DNA of 37,048 nt from an uncultured Prevotellaceae bacterium (GCA_902794405.1 CADBHI010000017.1:1-37048), one strand, 5' to 3'; positions 23,136 to 30,989 are shown, counted from the stretch's first letter. Notes: a model not told the origin generated them from the letters alone. Translations and numbers: made by a program.

Positions 23136-25151
23136 TTATTTCTTTATTTTATAGATACGGAACGACATGGCGGGGAGGTTGTCCACAAGCTGGGCACACT
23201 TCTTACCGGCTTCACATTTCATGCCGCTCAGCACTGGAACGATCTTCTCTGGATCGTCGAGCGTGTTCTCATCGTCCATCGAACCATTGTGGCTCAGGGT
23301 AATGACGTCGGCAGTGGGTTCTCCCTTCAGGCCTTGCAGCTGAAGGGTGATGGGCTGAGCCTGCTTCGAGGTGTTCACTACCTTGACGATAATCTCACCT
23401 GTCTGCTTGTCGAATACGGAGGAGGCGAACAGACCGTCCTGCCCTTCCTGTCCGGCTACGGGCTTGCCGTTCATCGTGAGCGACAGCACGTTGGTGCCCT
23501 TGTTCATGGCAAAGAGCTGCTGCACGTAGTAGCTGACGGACTTAAAGGAGCGGAGGTTGTCGTACCAGATGGCATCGGGGCGCCACTGCCAGCCCTCAAC
23601 ATGGGCGAAGAGCGGGGCGTAGGTAGCCATGTGGACGATGTCGGCATTACGCTCGATACCTGTCATGTGGGCAGCCTCGTAGAGCGAGGTCTCGAAATGG
23701 TTCCACTTCTTACCGCGTCCGTGGCAGGCATATTCGCCGGCAAACACCTTCGGACCCTTGCGGTCGTAGGAGTCGTAGCGCAGTCCGTGGCTGAGGAACC
23801 ACTGCTCGTTGCGGTAGTAGTGCTCGTCGTAGAGGTCGACCTTCAACTCCTTCATGCGGGGCTGCAGCAGGTCGAAGTCCCAGCCTTCGGAGTTCGGGCC
23901 GGTAGTGCCGATGAGCTTGATGTTGGGATATTTCTCACGTATCTTGTCGCGGAATTTCTTCAGACGTTCGGTGAAGACGGGGCCGTAGCCGCCGTGCTGC
24001 TCATCGTAGTCCCACTGCTCGTTACCCACGCCGAGGAACTTCAGGTTGAAGGGTTCGGGGTGACCCATCTGGGCGCGAACCTTGCCCCAGTCAGAGTCTG
24101 CAGGACCGTTGGCAAACTCGATGAGGTCGAGGGCATCCTCAATGTAGTCGTCGAGGTCGTCGATGTCAACGTGTACGCCCTTCTTTGTCGGGTCGGGGTT
24201 CTGGAACTGGCAGCTGAGACCACACGAGATGACGGGCAGGGCTTCGCAGCCGAAATCCTCACAAAGCTGGAAGAACTCGAAGAAACCGAGGCCGTAGCTC
24301 TGGTAGTAGTCGGGGAAGTAACGGCTGGTGAAGGTGTAGTGCCAGCGGTTTTCGTTCAGCGGACGGTTCTCAACTGGTCCGACGCTGTTTTTCCACTGGT
24401 AGCGCGTCTCTAAGTCGGTGCCCTCGACGATACAACCGCCGGGAAAGCGGAACACGCCGGGCTTCATGTCGTTCAAGGCCTGTGCCAAGTCCAGACGCAT
24501 GCCGTTCTCACGGCCTTTCCATGTCTTGACGGGGAAAAGGCTGACATGCTCTACATCAGTCGTTGTCTTACTGTCGCCCCATACACGGAGGTGAGCCTTG
24601 GCGAAGGTACGCTTTGGCTTGATAATGGCGGTGTATTTCTTCCACTCCTTACCGCTGATGTCCACACCGGCGTTGCCCAGTTTCTGGTCATCGCTCATGG
24701 TGGCATTATCCACCAAGTCAATCCACAGCTTGGCCTGACCGCCGTCGGGAACACGTGCCCAGACAGAGAAGCGATACTCTTCACCGCCCTTGACACCCAT
24801 GCCGAAGAAGCCGCGGTTCTCAATCATGGTGTGTTTGTCACTATGGCCTGATGGTGCTAAGCGTACGTAATGGGGGTTACGCTCAAAGGGACCGTCGTCC
24901 TTCAGCGTCACCTTGCCCGAGATGTCCCATCCTGCAAAGGCATTGGGGAACTCGAACGAACGGTTCATCACCAGCTCTGCATACAGGCCGCCGTCAGCAG
25001 CATAGTTGATGTCTTCAAAGAAGATGCCGTACATGGTTGACTGTACAGGGGCACCTAACTTAGCGGTTTTCACGTCCAATACATGGCTTTGGGCCGAAGC
25101 GGAAAGGCTTGCAGACAAAGCCAGCGCACAAGAAATAAGTTGTAGTTTCAT
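23136..25151 (-). CDS. GH51 family alpha-L-arabinofuranosidase, secreted
   Basis: The 671-residue product starts at the ATG at 25151. A longer frame back to 25283 is excluded because a promoter lies within it at 25199-25231. The signal peptide ends at SASAQ. The N-terminal region is beta-rich and carbohydrate-binding-like (GWDISGKVTLKDDG and on to residue 200), followed by a (beta/alpha)8 catalytic barrel with acid/base Glu378 in GVGNEQWDYD and probable nucleophile Glu473 in VFAGEYACHG, then a C-terminal beta domain. GH51 enzymes release alpha-L-arabinofuranose from arabinan and arabinoxylan. Together with GH127 downstream, the pair would clear both alpha- and beta-linked arabinofuranose. Confidence 0.92.
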   Translation of the reverse strand: MKLQLISCALALSASLSASAQSHVLDVKTAKLGAPVQSTMYGIFFEDINYAADGGLYAELVMNRSFEFPNAFAGWDISGKVTLKDDGPFERNPHYVRLAPSGHSDKHTMIENRGFFGMGVKGGEEYRFSVWARVPDGGQAKLWIDLVDNATMSDDQKLGNAGVDISGKEWKKYTAIIKPKRTFAKAHLRVWGDSKTTTDVEHVSLFPVKTWKGRENGMRLDLAQALNDMKPGVFRFPGGCIVEGTDLETRYQWKNSVGPVENRPLNENRWHYTFTSRYFPDYYQSYGLGFFEFFQLCEDFGCEALPVISCGLSCQFQNPDPTKKGVHVDIDDLDDYIEDALDLIEFANGPADSDWGKVRAQMGHPEPFNLKFLGVGNEQWDYDEQHGGYGPVFTERLKKFRDKIREKYPNIKLIGTTGPNSEGWDFDLLQPRMKELKVDLYDEHYYRNEQWFLSHGLRYDSYDRKGPKVFAGEYACHGRGKKWNHFETSLYEAAHMTGIERNADIVHMATYAPLFAHVEGWQWRPDAIWYDNLRSFKSVSYYVQQLFAMNKGTNVLSLTMNGKPVAGQEGQDGLFASSVFDKQTGEIIVKVVNTSKQAQPITLQLQGLKGEPTADVITLSHNGSMDDENTLDDPEKIVPVLSGMKCEAGKKCAQLVDNLPAMSFRIYKIKK

Positions 25152-25198
25152 TTTGGTAGTCTTTTTGGTAGTTTTGTCGTTAATAAAATAATTTGGTG

Positions 25199-25231
25199 CA
25201 AAATTAGTTAAAAAGTTTGGAAAAAACAAAG
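25199..25231 (-). promoter_or_regulatory. Promoter of the GH51-GH127 operon
   Basis: The minus-strand -7 box is TAATTTTG (25199-25206) and the -33 box is TTTG (25228-25231), with a 21-nt spacer, 47 nt upstream of the ATG. It faces away from the response regulator promoter. Confidence 0.65.
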
Positions 25232-25250
25232 TTTTTCGCATAAAACTTGT

Positions 25251-25258
25251 ACTTTTGT
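25251..25258 (+). promoter_or_regulatory. -7 box of the response regulator-GH128 operon
   Basis: TACTTTTG lies 47 nt upstream of the ATG at 25306. The expected -33 position (about 25228-25231) coincides with the -33 box of the divergent GH51 promoter, so the two may compete. Confidence 0.55.
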
Positions 25259-25305
25259 AGCAAATATAATAACGTGCGTACATTAATTCTTTAATTTATC
25301 TATAG

Positions 25306-25662
25306 ATGAAAACTATTTTAGTTGCAGAAGACAACGACAGCAATTACATTTTGATGTCTTATATTTTGAAGCGTAACTATCTGTACCTCAGGGCTAAGAA
25401 TGGCCAGGAAGCCTGTGATATGGTTGATAAGGGCGGTATAGACCTTGTGCTGATGGATGTGAAGATGCCCGTGATGGACGGTTTGGTGGCTACTGCAAAG
25501 ATCAAGGAGAAATATCCGGAATTGCCTGTGGTGGCGCTTACGGCCAATGCTTTCGATAGCGATCGTCGTCTGGCAGAGGAGGCTGGATGTGACGATTTCC
25601 TGTCGAAGCCTGTTAGTAGCGTCAAGTGCCTTGAGGTCATTGAGCGGCTGATTGGACAATAA
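25306..25662 (+). CDS. Single-domain response regulator (CheY-like receiver)
   Basis: The 118-residue protein is a receiver domain only. It has the acidic pair Glu8-Asp9 (VAEDNDSN), phospho-acceptor Asp51 (LVLMDVKMPVMDG), Thr79 (ALTANAF) and Lys101 (LSKPVSS). No output domain is present. The sequence looks like a receiver detached from a hybrid histidine kinase (NGQEACDMV... and DVKMPVMDG). No kinase lies beside it; the nearest is the HTCS 5.3 kb away, which has its own receiver. It starts a probable operon with the GH128-like gene (17-bp gap), so it may serve as a phosphate sink or as an adaptor for carbohydrate sensing. Confidence 0.92.
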   Translation: MKTILVAEDNDSNYILMSYILKRNYLYLRAKNGQEACDMVDKGGIDLVLMDVKMPVMDGLVATAKIKEKYPELPVVALTANAFDSDRRLAEEAGCDDFLSKPVSSVKCLEVIERLIGQ

Positions 25663-25679
25663 CCTAAAAAGACTTAAAT

Positions 25680-28600
25680 ATGAAACAACGGATTCTAACC
25701 TCAATGGTGGGGCTGATGCTCCTCATTGGATTACCGCTGGGCAGCACGGCTGCCAATACCAAGAAGAAGATCGCCCAGGTAACGGAGGCGGTGACCATTA
25801 GTGATAACTGGGATTATACGGTGACGGGTGACGAACCTTTTGCCGACGGTGGCTCCATTGATATTGTCAATACTGAGCATGCTGTTGTTATATTAGAAAA
25901 GGTGAAACCGTCGGCAGCCATCAAACTGCTGGCGAAATATGTCACCATCAACGGTGCCAAGGCCGTGAACAACAACAACTGCCAGGTGAAGATCTATAAT
26001 TGTGGTGCCATCATCCTGCCTTATCCTGACAAGCAGATGCTGACGGTCTATTCTGAACCAGACTTCGGAGGAACGTCGGTCAACAGCTTCACTACGAAGA
26101 ATACTGGTGGTTACATGAACACGCTGAAGGATGCCGAGCTGAATAACAAGATACGCTCGTTTAAGCTGAAGCGTGGCTACATGGTGACTTTCTCGACACA
26201 GGCCAGTGGTCGCGGTTATAGCCGCTGCTTCATTGCTGCTGACAATGACCTGGAAGTGGCCAGCCTGCCTGAAGTGCTCGACCAGAAGATTTCTTCCTAT
26301 CGTGTCTTCAAATGGTACGACACCGGTAAGAAGCAGTTGGCCAATTACATGGATAAAACAGCACTGAGCGCTCTGAATGTTCAGAGTAGCTATGACTGGG
26401 GGCAGGGAAACAGCAGTTTCTTGCCCGACTATGAGTGGGTGCCTAATCACATCTACGAAGACTGGCCCTCGTCGGCCACCATCGGTGGTACCTCGCAGTC
26501 GCCTCATACCAAGAACAACAATGAGCCACGCAACTCGTCTGACGACCATCCGCAGGACCTGAAAACCATTCTGGACAACTGGGAGAATATGATGCGTACC
26601 GGTCTGCGTCTCTGCTCACCAGCTTCCTGGGACGGTAGCGACTATGGGGATGCTACGGGCTTCTTGGCTGAGTTCCTGGACTCCATCGATGCTCGCGGCT
26701 GGCGTTGTGACATCATCGACCTGCATTGCTACTGGCCAGAAGGTAGTTTTGGCAACATCGCTAACTGGTCGAATAAGTACAAGCGTCCCGTTTGGATTTC
26801 AGAGTGGTGCTGGGGTGCCTCGTGGAACAAGAACGGTGCCTTTGCAGCGGGTGTGACCAAAGCTCAGGTGAAGACAGCCCTGCAGAGTATCTGTACCAAA
26901 CTGAATAGCTATGCCTATGTGGAGCGCTATTACTATTGGAATAGTGAGGCTGATATTTCAAAACTCTATCTGAACGGCAAACTGACACCTGCCGGTGAAT
27001 ATTACGCTTCCATGACATCACCTCTCGCTTACAACGGCAAGTACGACTTCGTACCTACCACACCTCGTCAGTATGCTCCCTCGAAGTTTAAGGAAGTGGC
27101 TGGTGAGAATGGCAAGGTGACGAAGCTGACCTGGTATGACTCCAACGGTGAGTATAACCGACTGATGGAGGTACAGAAGAAAACGAACGAAGGCTTATGG
27201 GTGCCCCTTGAGACCATTGCCCAGAAGGAGACGGCTTCCAATTATACCTATAATATACCCGAGGGCGACGATGGTACAGCCTATCGTTTGCATGTGGTGG
27301 ACTTGAATGGTAAGGAATATTATACCAACGACGCACTTGCTGCCGGCGATGCTATCGAGATAGATGGCAAGACGTACTATGTTGGTGGCAACCTGCTGCC
27401 CAACGGTGAGTTTAACCTCGGCTTCACGGGTTGGACCAGCGGCACCGGTGCTGCTCTCGCAGAGCCGCAGTTCCAGGTGGTGGGCGATGGCGGCTATCAT
27501 GGTGGAGCCTATTTGCAGGCTCACATGAATGGCGGTTCTACCACTACATCGGCCGTTAAGACGGTAGTTGACGTGGTGCCCGGACAGAACTATGTGTTCC
27601 GTGCGGCCTCCATCAACAGTGGTAACAATATGAAACTGTATCTCTCGGCTGACGGTAAGTCTCTGACCAGTCAGGTTGCCAAGCTAAGCAGTACTGATGC
27701 TTGGAACATGGAGTCGTTTTCTTTCAATTCTGACACCTATAGCAAGGCCATTGTGGCATTCTATTCGATGGGCGCCTTAGCTCAGGCCGATGCCTTGGCC
27801 CTGCACCAGCTCTTTGACACCCGTGAGGCTGCCATTGCCGACGGATTGGCCAAGTTGCAGCTGCAGGCTGAAGCCCAGAAGCAATATTTCTCCCAGTATA
27901 CTGCCCTGAACGACGATCTAATAAAGAAGATGCAGTCCATCACCGCTATTGAAATGCGGTCGTTAGACGAGGCCAAATTGTTGCTTGATTATCATCGGAT
28001 AGCTGGGGAGATGATGCCATTGCTCGACATGGTAGAGGCCACTTTGAAAGCCATCGAACAGAAGCCTTGTCCTTATTACGAGTCGATGAAGCAAGCGCTC
28101 AAAGACGCCAAGGAGGCTACGACGATTGATGATTTCTTGAAGCACATGACTACGTTGGACGAACTGACGAATACTTATCTGGCCTTTACCCGTTCGTCGA
28201 AGCAGCCCAAGTTCCCCAGTTTTGCCAATGAGAAAGCTACGGGCTGGGAAACTGCTGTCGGCACCTTTACAGCTGGTGACCAGAAGGCTACGACTAAATT
28301 CGACAAGACCTGCTGGAATGCCTGGTGGAGTACTACCCAGAAAACGGCTACGATGGAGATCCGCCAGACTGTCAGCGACCTGCCCGAGGGCTATTACGTG
28401 CTGGAGTGTCAGGCTACTACTGAGCACTTCTGCATCAGCGACCAGCACGGCTACTTGAAGTGTGGCGATCAGACGGTCGTGACGCCTACGTTGTCAAAGG
28501 ATTATTTAGACCTGCCAGTAAGCAATGTCTGGGAAACGCTCAATACGACTCCCATCTACGTACCGGCCAAGGGGTCTGTAACCATAGGATTTGTGAGCTC

Positions 28601-28868
28601 TAAGACTGGCGCCCATTCTGGTTGGTGGCACAAGTTCGGCGACGCGACGAGCAAGGATAATCGCGAAGGATGGTGGTGTGCAACGGGCTTCCAGCTGAGG
28701 TACCACGCCATCGACGACCTTTCGGGTATCACCACGACAACTGTTGCCACGTCGAAACCTGACGGAACCTACACCCTTGATGGCCGACGTGTCAGCGACG
28801 CTCAGTTGAAGCCGGGCTTATATATTAAGGTAATAGATGGAAAAGCTAACAAGATAACGGTGAGGTAA
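25680..28868 (+). CDS. Secreted GH128-like glycoside hydrolase with accessory beta domains
   Basis: The 1062-residue protein has a signal peptide (ending GSTAA). From about residue 115 to 200 lies a possible beta/gamma-crystallin-like domain (LTVYSEPDFGG, then NNKIRSFKLKRG). The catalytic barrel at about 215-460 carries Glu282 in NNNEPRNSSD and Glu375 in VWISEWCWG, 93 residues apart, with IIDLHCYW between; this pattern fits GH128 (endo-beta-1,3-glucanase type). A carbohydrate-binding-like domain starts near 571 (LLPNGEFNLGFTGW), followed by a helical linker, a second beta domain at 844-1007, and a tail with YTLDGRRV and GLYIKVIDG. Target is probably a beta-1,3-glucan-like polymer, but the exact substrate is uncertain. 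It is downstream of the receiver gene. Confidence 0.8.
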   Translation: MKQRILTSMVGLMLLIGLPLGSTAANTKKKIAQVTEAVTISDNWDYTVTGDEPFADGGSIDIVNTEHAVVILEKVKPSAAIKLLAKYVTINGAKAVNNNNCQVKIYNCGAIILPYPDKQMLTVYSEPDFGGTSVNSFTTKNTGGYMNTLKDAELNNKIRSFKLKRGYMVTFSTQASGRGYSRCFIAADNDLEVASLPEVLDQKISSYRVFKWYDTGKKQLANYMDKTALSALNVQSSYDWGQGNSSFLPDYEWVPNHIYEDWPSSATIGGTSQSPHTKNNNEPRNSSDDHPQDLKTILDNWENMMRTGLRLCSPASWDGSDYGDATGFLAEFLDSIDARGWRCDIIDLHCYWPEGSFGNIANWSNKYKRPVWISEWCWGASWNKNGAFAAGVTKAQVKTALQSICTKLNSYAYVERYYYWNSEADISKLYLNGKLTPAGEYYASMTSPLAYNGKYDFVPTTPRQYAPSKFKEVAGENGKVTKLTWYDSNGEYNRLMEVQKKTNEGLWVPLETIAQKETASNYTYNIPEGDDGTAYRLHVVDLNGKEYYTNDALAAGDAIEIDGKTYYVGGNLLPNGEFNLGFTGWTSGTGAALAEPQFQVVGDGGYHGGAYLQAHMNGGSTTTSAVKTVVDVVPGQNYVFRAASINSGNNMKLYLSADGKSLTSQVAKLSSTDAWNMESFSFNSDTYSKAIVAFYSMGALAQADALALHQLFDTREAAIADGLAKLQLQAEAQKQYFSQYTALNDDLIKKMQSITAIEMRSLDEAKLLLDYHRIAGEMMPLLDMVEATLKAIEQKPCPYYESMKQALKDAKEATTIDDFLKHMTTLDELTNTYLAFTRSSKQPKFPSFANEKATGWETAVGTFTAGDQKATTKFDKTCWNAWWSTTQKTATMEIRQTVSDLPEGYYVLECQATTEHFCISDQHGYLKCGDQTVVTPTLSKDYLDLPVSNVWETLNTTPIYVPAKGSVTIGFVSSKTGAHSGWWHKFGDATSKDNREGWWCATGFQLRYHAIDDLSGITTTTVATSKPDGTYTLDGRRVSDAQLKPGLYIKVIDGKANKITVR

Positions 28869-28921
28869 TATCGACTTTGGGCTTGCTTGCTTAAGCTAGG
28901 ACGGAAAGCAAAATAGTGATG

Positions 28922-28953
28922 TCAAGGGGCTGTGTTCGCGCACAGTCCCTTGA
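28922..28953 (+). terminator. Terminator hairpin of the GH128-like gene
   Basis: A 13-bp stem with one G-U pair, TCAAGGGGCTGTG (28922-28934) and CACAGTCCCTTGA (28941-28953), with a 6-nt loop TTCGCG, 53 nt after the stop codon. The T run after it is short (TTTACG). Confidence 0.75.
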
Positions 28954-29001
28954 TTTACGTCAAAAAGAGAGGTCTTTTCTTGCAAAAAAGCCAGAATATT
29001 A

Positions 29002-29031
29002 TTGCCACTTCCGAAAAACGTCGTACCTTTG
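29002..29031 (+). promoter_or_regulatory. Promoter of orphan transcription unit 1
   Basis: A TACCTTTG -7 box (29024-29031) has a TTG -33 element at 29002-29004 (19-nt spacer). The surrounding bases (CACTTCC, AAAAA, TACCTTTGCATCGTC) match the promoter of the second orphan unit at 30725. Confidence 0.7.
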
Positions 29032-29037
29032 CATCGT

Positions 29038-29242
29038 CAAAAGGACAAGAGATCTTCAATAGACACTATATAATAAAAGGTATTAGTTAAGGTAAAAAAG
29101 AGTTTTTCAGAAGTGATAAGTATTGGTTAAGGTAAAAAAGATTTTCAATGGTGTTAGTTAAGGTTTGAGATTGTAAGAAAGTAAGGATAACAAAAGATAA
29201 ATGTGATACCGTCGTGAGACGATCATCACTTTATTTTTTTTT
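29038..29242 (+). ncRNA. Candidate small RNA 1 (orphan unit with three repeats)
   Basis: About 205 nt run between a good promoter and a hairpin with a long T run, with no credible coding frame. The unit contains three spaced copies of a motif: TTAGTTAAGGTAAAAAAG (29083-29100), TTGGTTAAGGTAAAAAAG (29123-29140) and TTAGTTAAGGT (29154-29164). The motif core TAGTTAAGGTAAAA is complementary to the 5' leader of the HTCS mRNA with one mismatch in 14. It lies convergent to the MATE gene stop. Confidence 0.55.
29203..29242 (+). terminator. Terminator of candidate small RNA 1
   Basis: GTGAT (29203-29207) pairs with ATCAC (29225-29229), and inside it CGTC pairs with GACG around GTGA. TTTATTTTTTTTT follows. 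The hairpin overlaps the end of the convergent MATE gene and could act on both transcripts. Confidence 0.7.
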
Positions 29243-30604
29243 GCCCCCTTGCCAACTGCTTCGTGCCAGACGAATCAGGAAAATACTGCCGCGGAAGGTG
29301 AGTTCAATAGCCATCGCAGTCCATACGCCTCGCAAACCGTAGCGTGGAGCTAACCAGGCTGCCATTGTCAGGCGTACTGCCCACATTGACGTCAGGCTCA
29401 TGATAGCCGGAATGATAGTATCGGCGGCTCCGACGAAAACGCCGTTGGCCACAATGGCGGCTGCAAACATGGGCTCAGCCCACGCTTCAATGCGTAACAC
29501 TTCGGCTCCTAATCCGATGATTTCCTCTACGGGCGACATAATGCCCATCAGTTCTGGTGCAAATACCCACATCAGCAAACCCATGAGGGTCATGACGGCA
29601 ATGCCTAATCCTACCGACATGTAGGCAAACGAGCGTGTCAGCAGTCGTTGTCCGGCTCCGACAGCCTGTCCGACGAGGGTGGTGGCAGCTTCGGCAATGC
29701 CGTAGCCAGGCATATAACACAGGCTTTCTACCGTGATGGCCAGCGAGTGGGCGGCAATGGCAATGGTGCCTAACGGTGCAACAATCATGGTACTCACCAT
29801 ATAGGCTCCTCCCATCAGCATGTGCTGTAGTCCCATTGGTGCCCCAATCTTAAAGGCAGTCCTGATGGTGTCTGTCTTGGGCTTGAAGAAACCTGGATGG
29901 CCCACAAGTGAAAGCATCTTTGACTTCACCAACAGGAAATACATCATCAGTATGGCGGTGACGAGCATGGCCAGTCCTGTTCCGATGGCAGCTCCCACCA
30001 CACCCATGTCGAGTATATATATAAATAGGTAGTTGAAGCATACGTCCATCACACACATGCCAATGTTCAGGGCTGATGGTATCTTCATATTGCCCGAACA
30101 TTTCAGCATAGAGCCTGCTAACCCCTCCATCTGGAAGAAAATGCCGCTGAAGCCGAAGATGGCGAAGTAGAGCGAGGCATCGTGGGCTATCTCCTCGGAA
30201 CCGCCGAGCCAATAGGGTAGGGACGGCGCAATCAAGAGAGATGTTAGCGAGATGACCAGTGCCCATGCCATACAGCAGACCAGCGACTGGCGGAGCACCC
30301 TCCGTGCCGCCTCAAAGTCATTGGCTCCGATGAAATGTGCCACCTGAACAGAGAATCCCATATTCGCCGCCGAGGCCAGTCCTCCCATCAGCCAGCCCGT
30401 AGTCTCCACCAGTCCGATGGCAGCTGAGGCCTTTGCTCCTAAATGGCCTACCATTGCGGCATCGATAAAGAACATGACCGTTGCCGATATCTGTGCCAGG
30501 ATGCTTGGAATACTCAAACTGACGATAAGACGCAGCTTTTCGTGCTGCGTCATCGTCCTTCCTTCCCTGATGTAGGACAGTAGTTCTTCACTGCTTTTTG
30601 CCAT
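29231..30604 (-). CDS. MATE family efflux transporter
   Basis: The 457-residue protein has about twelve membrane helices in the two-bundle MATE pattern. Characteristic segments are LIVSLSIPSILAQISATVMF with IDAAMVGHLGAKASAAIGL at the start, VAHFIGANDFEAARRVLRQ, and in the second half KIGAPMGLQHML and TTLVGQAVGAG. Such proteins use ion gradients to expel drugs or metabolites. The start at MAKSSEE (30604) fits the family; earlier in-frame codons lie upstream of the -7 box and are rejected. That box (30613-30620) is only 8 nt away, so the mRNA would be nearly leaderless. The gene sits between two orphan small-RNA-like units. Confidence 0.92.
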   Translation of the reverse strand: MAKSSEELLSYIREGRTMTQHEKLRLIVSLSIPSILAQISATVMFFIDAAMVGHLGAKASAAIGLVETTGWLMGGLASAANMGFSVQVAHFIGANDFEAARRVLRQSLVCCMAWALVISLTSLLIAPSLPYWLGGSEEIAHDASLYFAIFGFSGIFFQMEGLAGSMLKCSGNMKIPSALNIGMCVMDVCFNYLFIYILDMGVVGAAIGTGLAMLVTAILMMYFLLVKSKMLSLVGHPGFFKPKTDTIRTAFKIGAPMGLQHMLMGGAYMVSTMIVAPLGTIAIAAHSLAITVESLCYMPGYGIAEAATTLVGQAVGAGQRLLTRSFAYMSVGLGIAVMTLMGLLMWVFAPELMGIMSPVEEIIGLGAEVLRIEAWAEPMFAAAIVANGVFVGAADTIIPAIMSLTSMWAVRLTMAAWLAPRYGLRGVWTAMAIELTFRGSIFLIRLARSSWQGGKKK

Positions 30605-30612
30605 TTCGGTTG

Positions 30613-30620
30613 CAAAGTTA
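30613..30620 (-). promoter_or_regulatory. -7 box of the MATE gene
   Basis: TAACTTTG on the minus strand, followed after 8 nt by the ATG. Confidence 0.5.
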
Positions 30621-30724
30621 CTAAAAAGAATGAGAAAACAGCAGAAATGCACAAAAAATACAGGATAAATACGAAAAGGAAAACAACCGAAACATATAAG
30701 ATAGTCACTTCATGGAAAAATGCC

Positions 30725-30732
30725 TACCTTTG
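30725..30732 (+). promoter_or_regulatory. -7 box of orphan transcription unit 2
   Basis: TACCTTTG followed by CATCGTC, matching the unit 1 promoter (both have CACTTC upstream and an A run before the -7 box). Confidence 0.65.
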
Positions 30733-30836
30733 CATCGTCGATGAGAAATGGCGTTTTCTCGCAAAAAGAAGTTTAACAATACTCATACGCATAAGGTTAT
30801 TAGTTATAGTTAGTAGTTAGTTTTTGTAGAAAGAAT

Positions 30837-30857
30837 TAGTTATGGTAAAACTAATCA
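30837..30857 (+). repeat. 21-bp inverted repeat, upstream arm
   Basis: This arm is the exact reverse complement of 30990-31010. It sits just before the small RNA 2 terminator. Confidence 0.92.
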
Positions 30858-30858
30858 T

Positions 30859-30901
30859 GGTGGTTGCCCGTATGTGAATATAGGCGGCCACCTTTTCTTT
30901 T
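30859..30901 (+). terminator. Terminator of candidate small RNA 2
   Basis: A 10-bp stem, GGTGGTTGCC (30859-30868) and GGCGGCCACC (30883-30892), with two G-U pairs and a 14-nt loop is followed by TTTTCTTTT. Confidence 0.85.
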
Positions 30902-30946
30902 GGGAGCACCGTGAAACAAATAAAAAAGCAAAAGAAACGTTAATTC

Positions 30947-30978
30947 TTTGCATTTGTTCGTTTTTTTTATTATCTTTG
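30947..30978 (+). promoter_or_regulatory. Promoter of the HTCS gene
   Basis: A TTTG -33 box (30947-30950) and TATCTTTG -7 box (30971-30978) with a 20-nt spacer. The start site should be near 30985, leaving a leader of about 25 nt. Confidence 0.75.
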
Positions 30979-30989
30979 CAAGCGTATTT

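Larger units (their letters stand above)
30739..30901 (+). ncRNA. Candidate antisense small RNA 2, complementary to the HTCS leader
   Basis: About 160 nt from the -7 box at 30725 to a strong terminator at 30859-30901. No convincing gene is present, only very short frames. Residues 30837-30857 are perfectly complementary (21 nt) to 30990-31010 in the 5' leader of the HTCS gene. That segment can fold on itself (TTAGTT/AACTAA) with a 7-nt loop ATGGTAA, while the HTCS leader can fold with the loop TTACCAT. Degenerate TTAGTTA copies lie at about 30800. The unit is on the same strand as the HTCS, upstream of the HTCS's own promoter, so it would act as a separate RNA or as an upstream leader if transcription reads through. 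Confidence 0.6.

Noticed and set aside
23103-24413. 436-codon plus-strand frame opposite the GH51 gene
   Set aside because: It is the complement of a clear GH51 coding sequence and begins in the REP-like hairpin. Its Val/Leu-rich product matches no family I know.
25152-25283. N-terminal extension of the GH51 gene to an ATG at 25283
   Set aside because: The extension lies upstream of the mapped-by-motif promoter (25199-25231) and would bury a normal signal peptide 44 residues deep.
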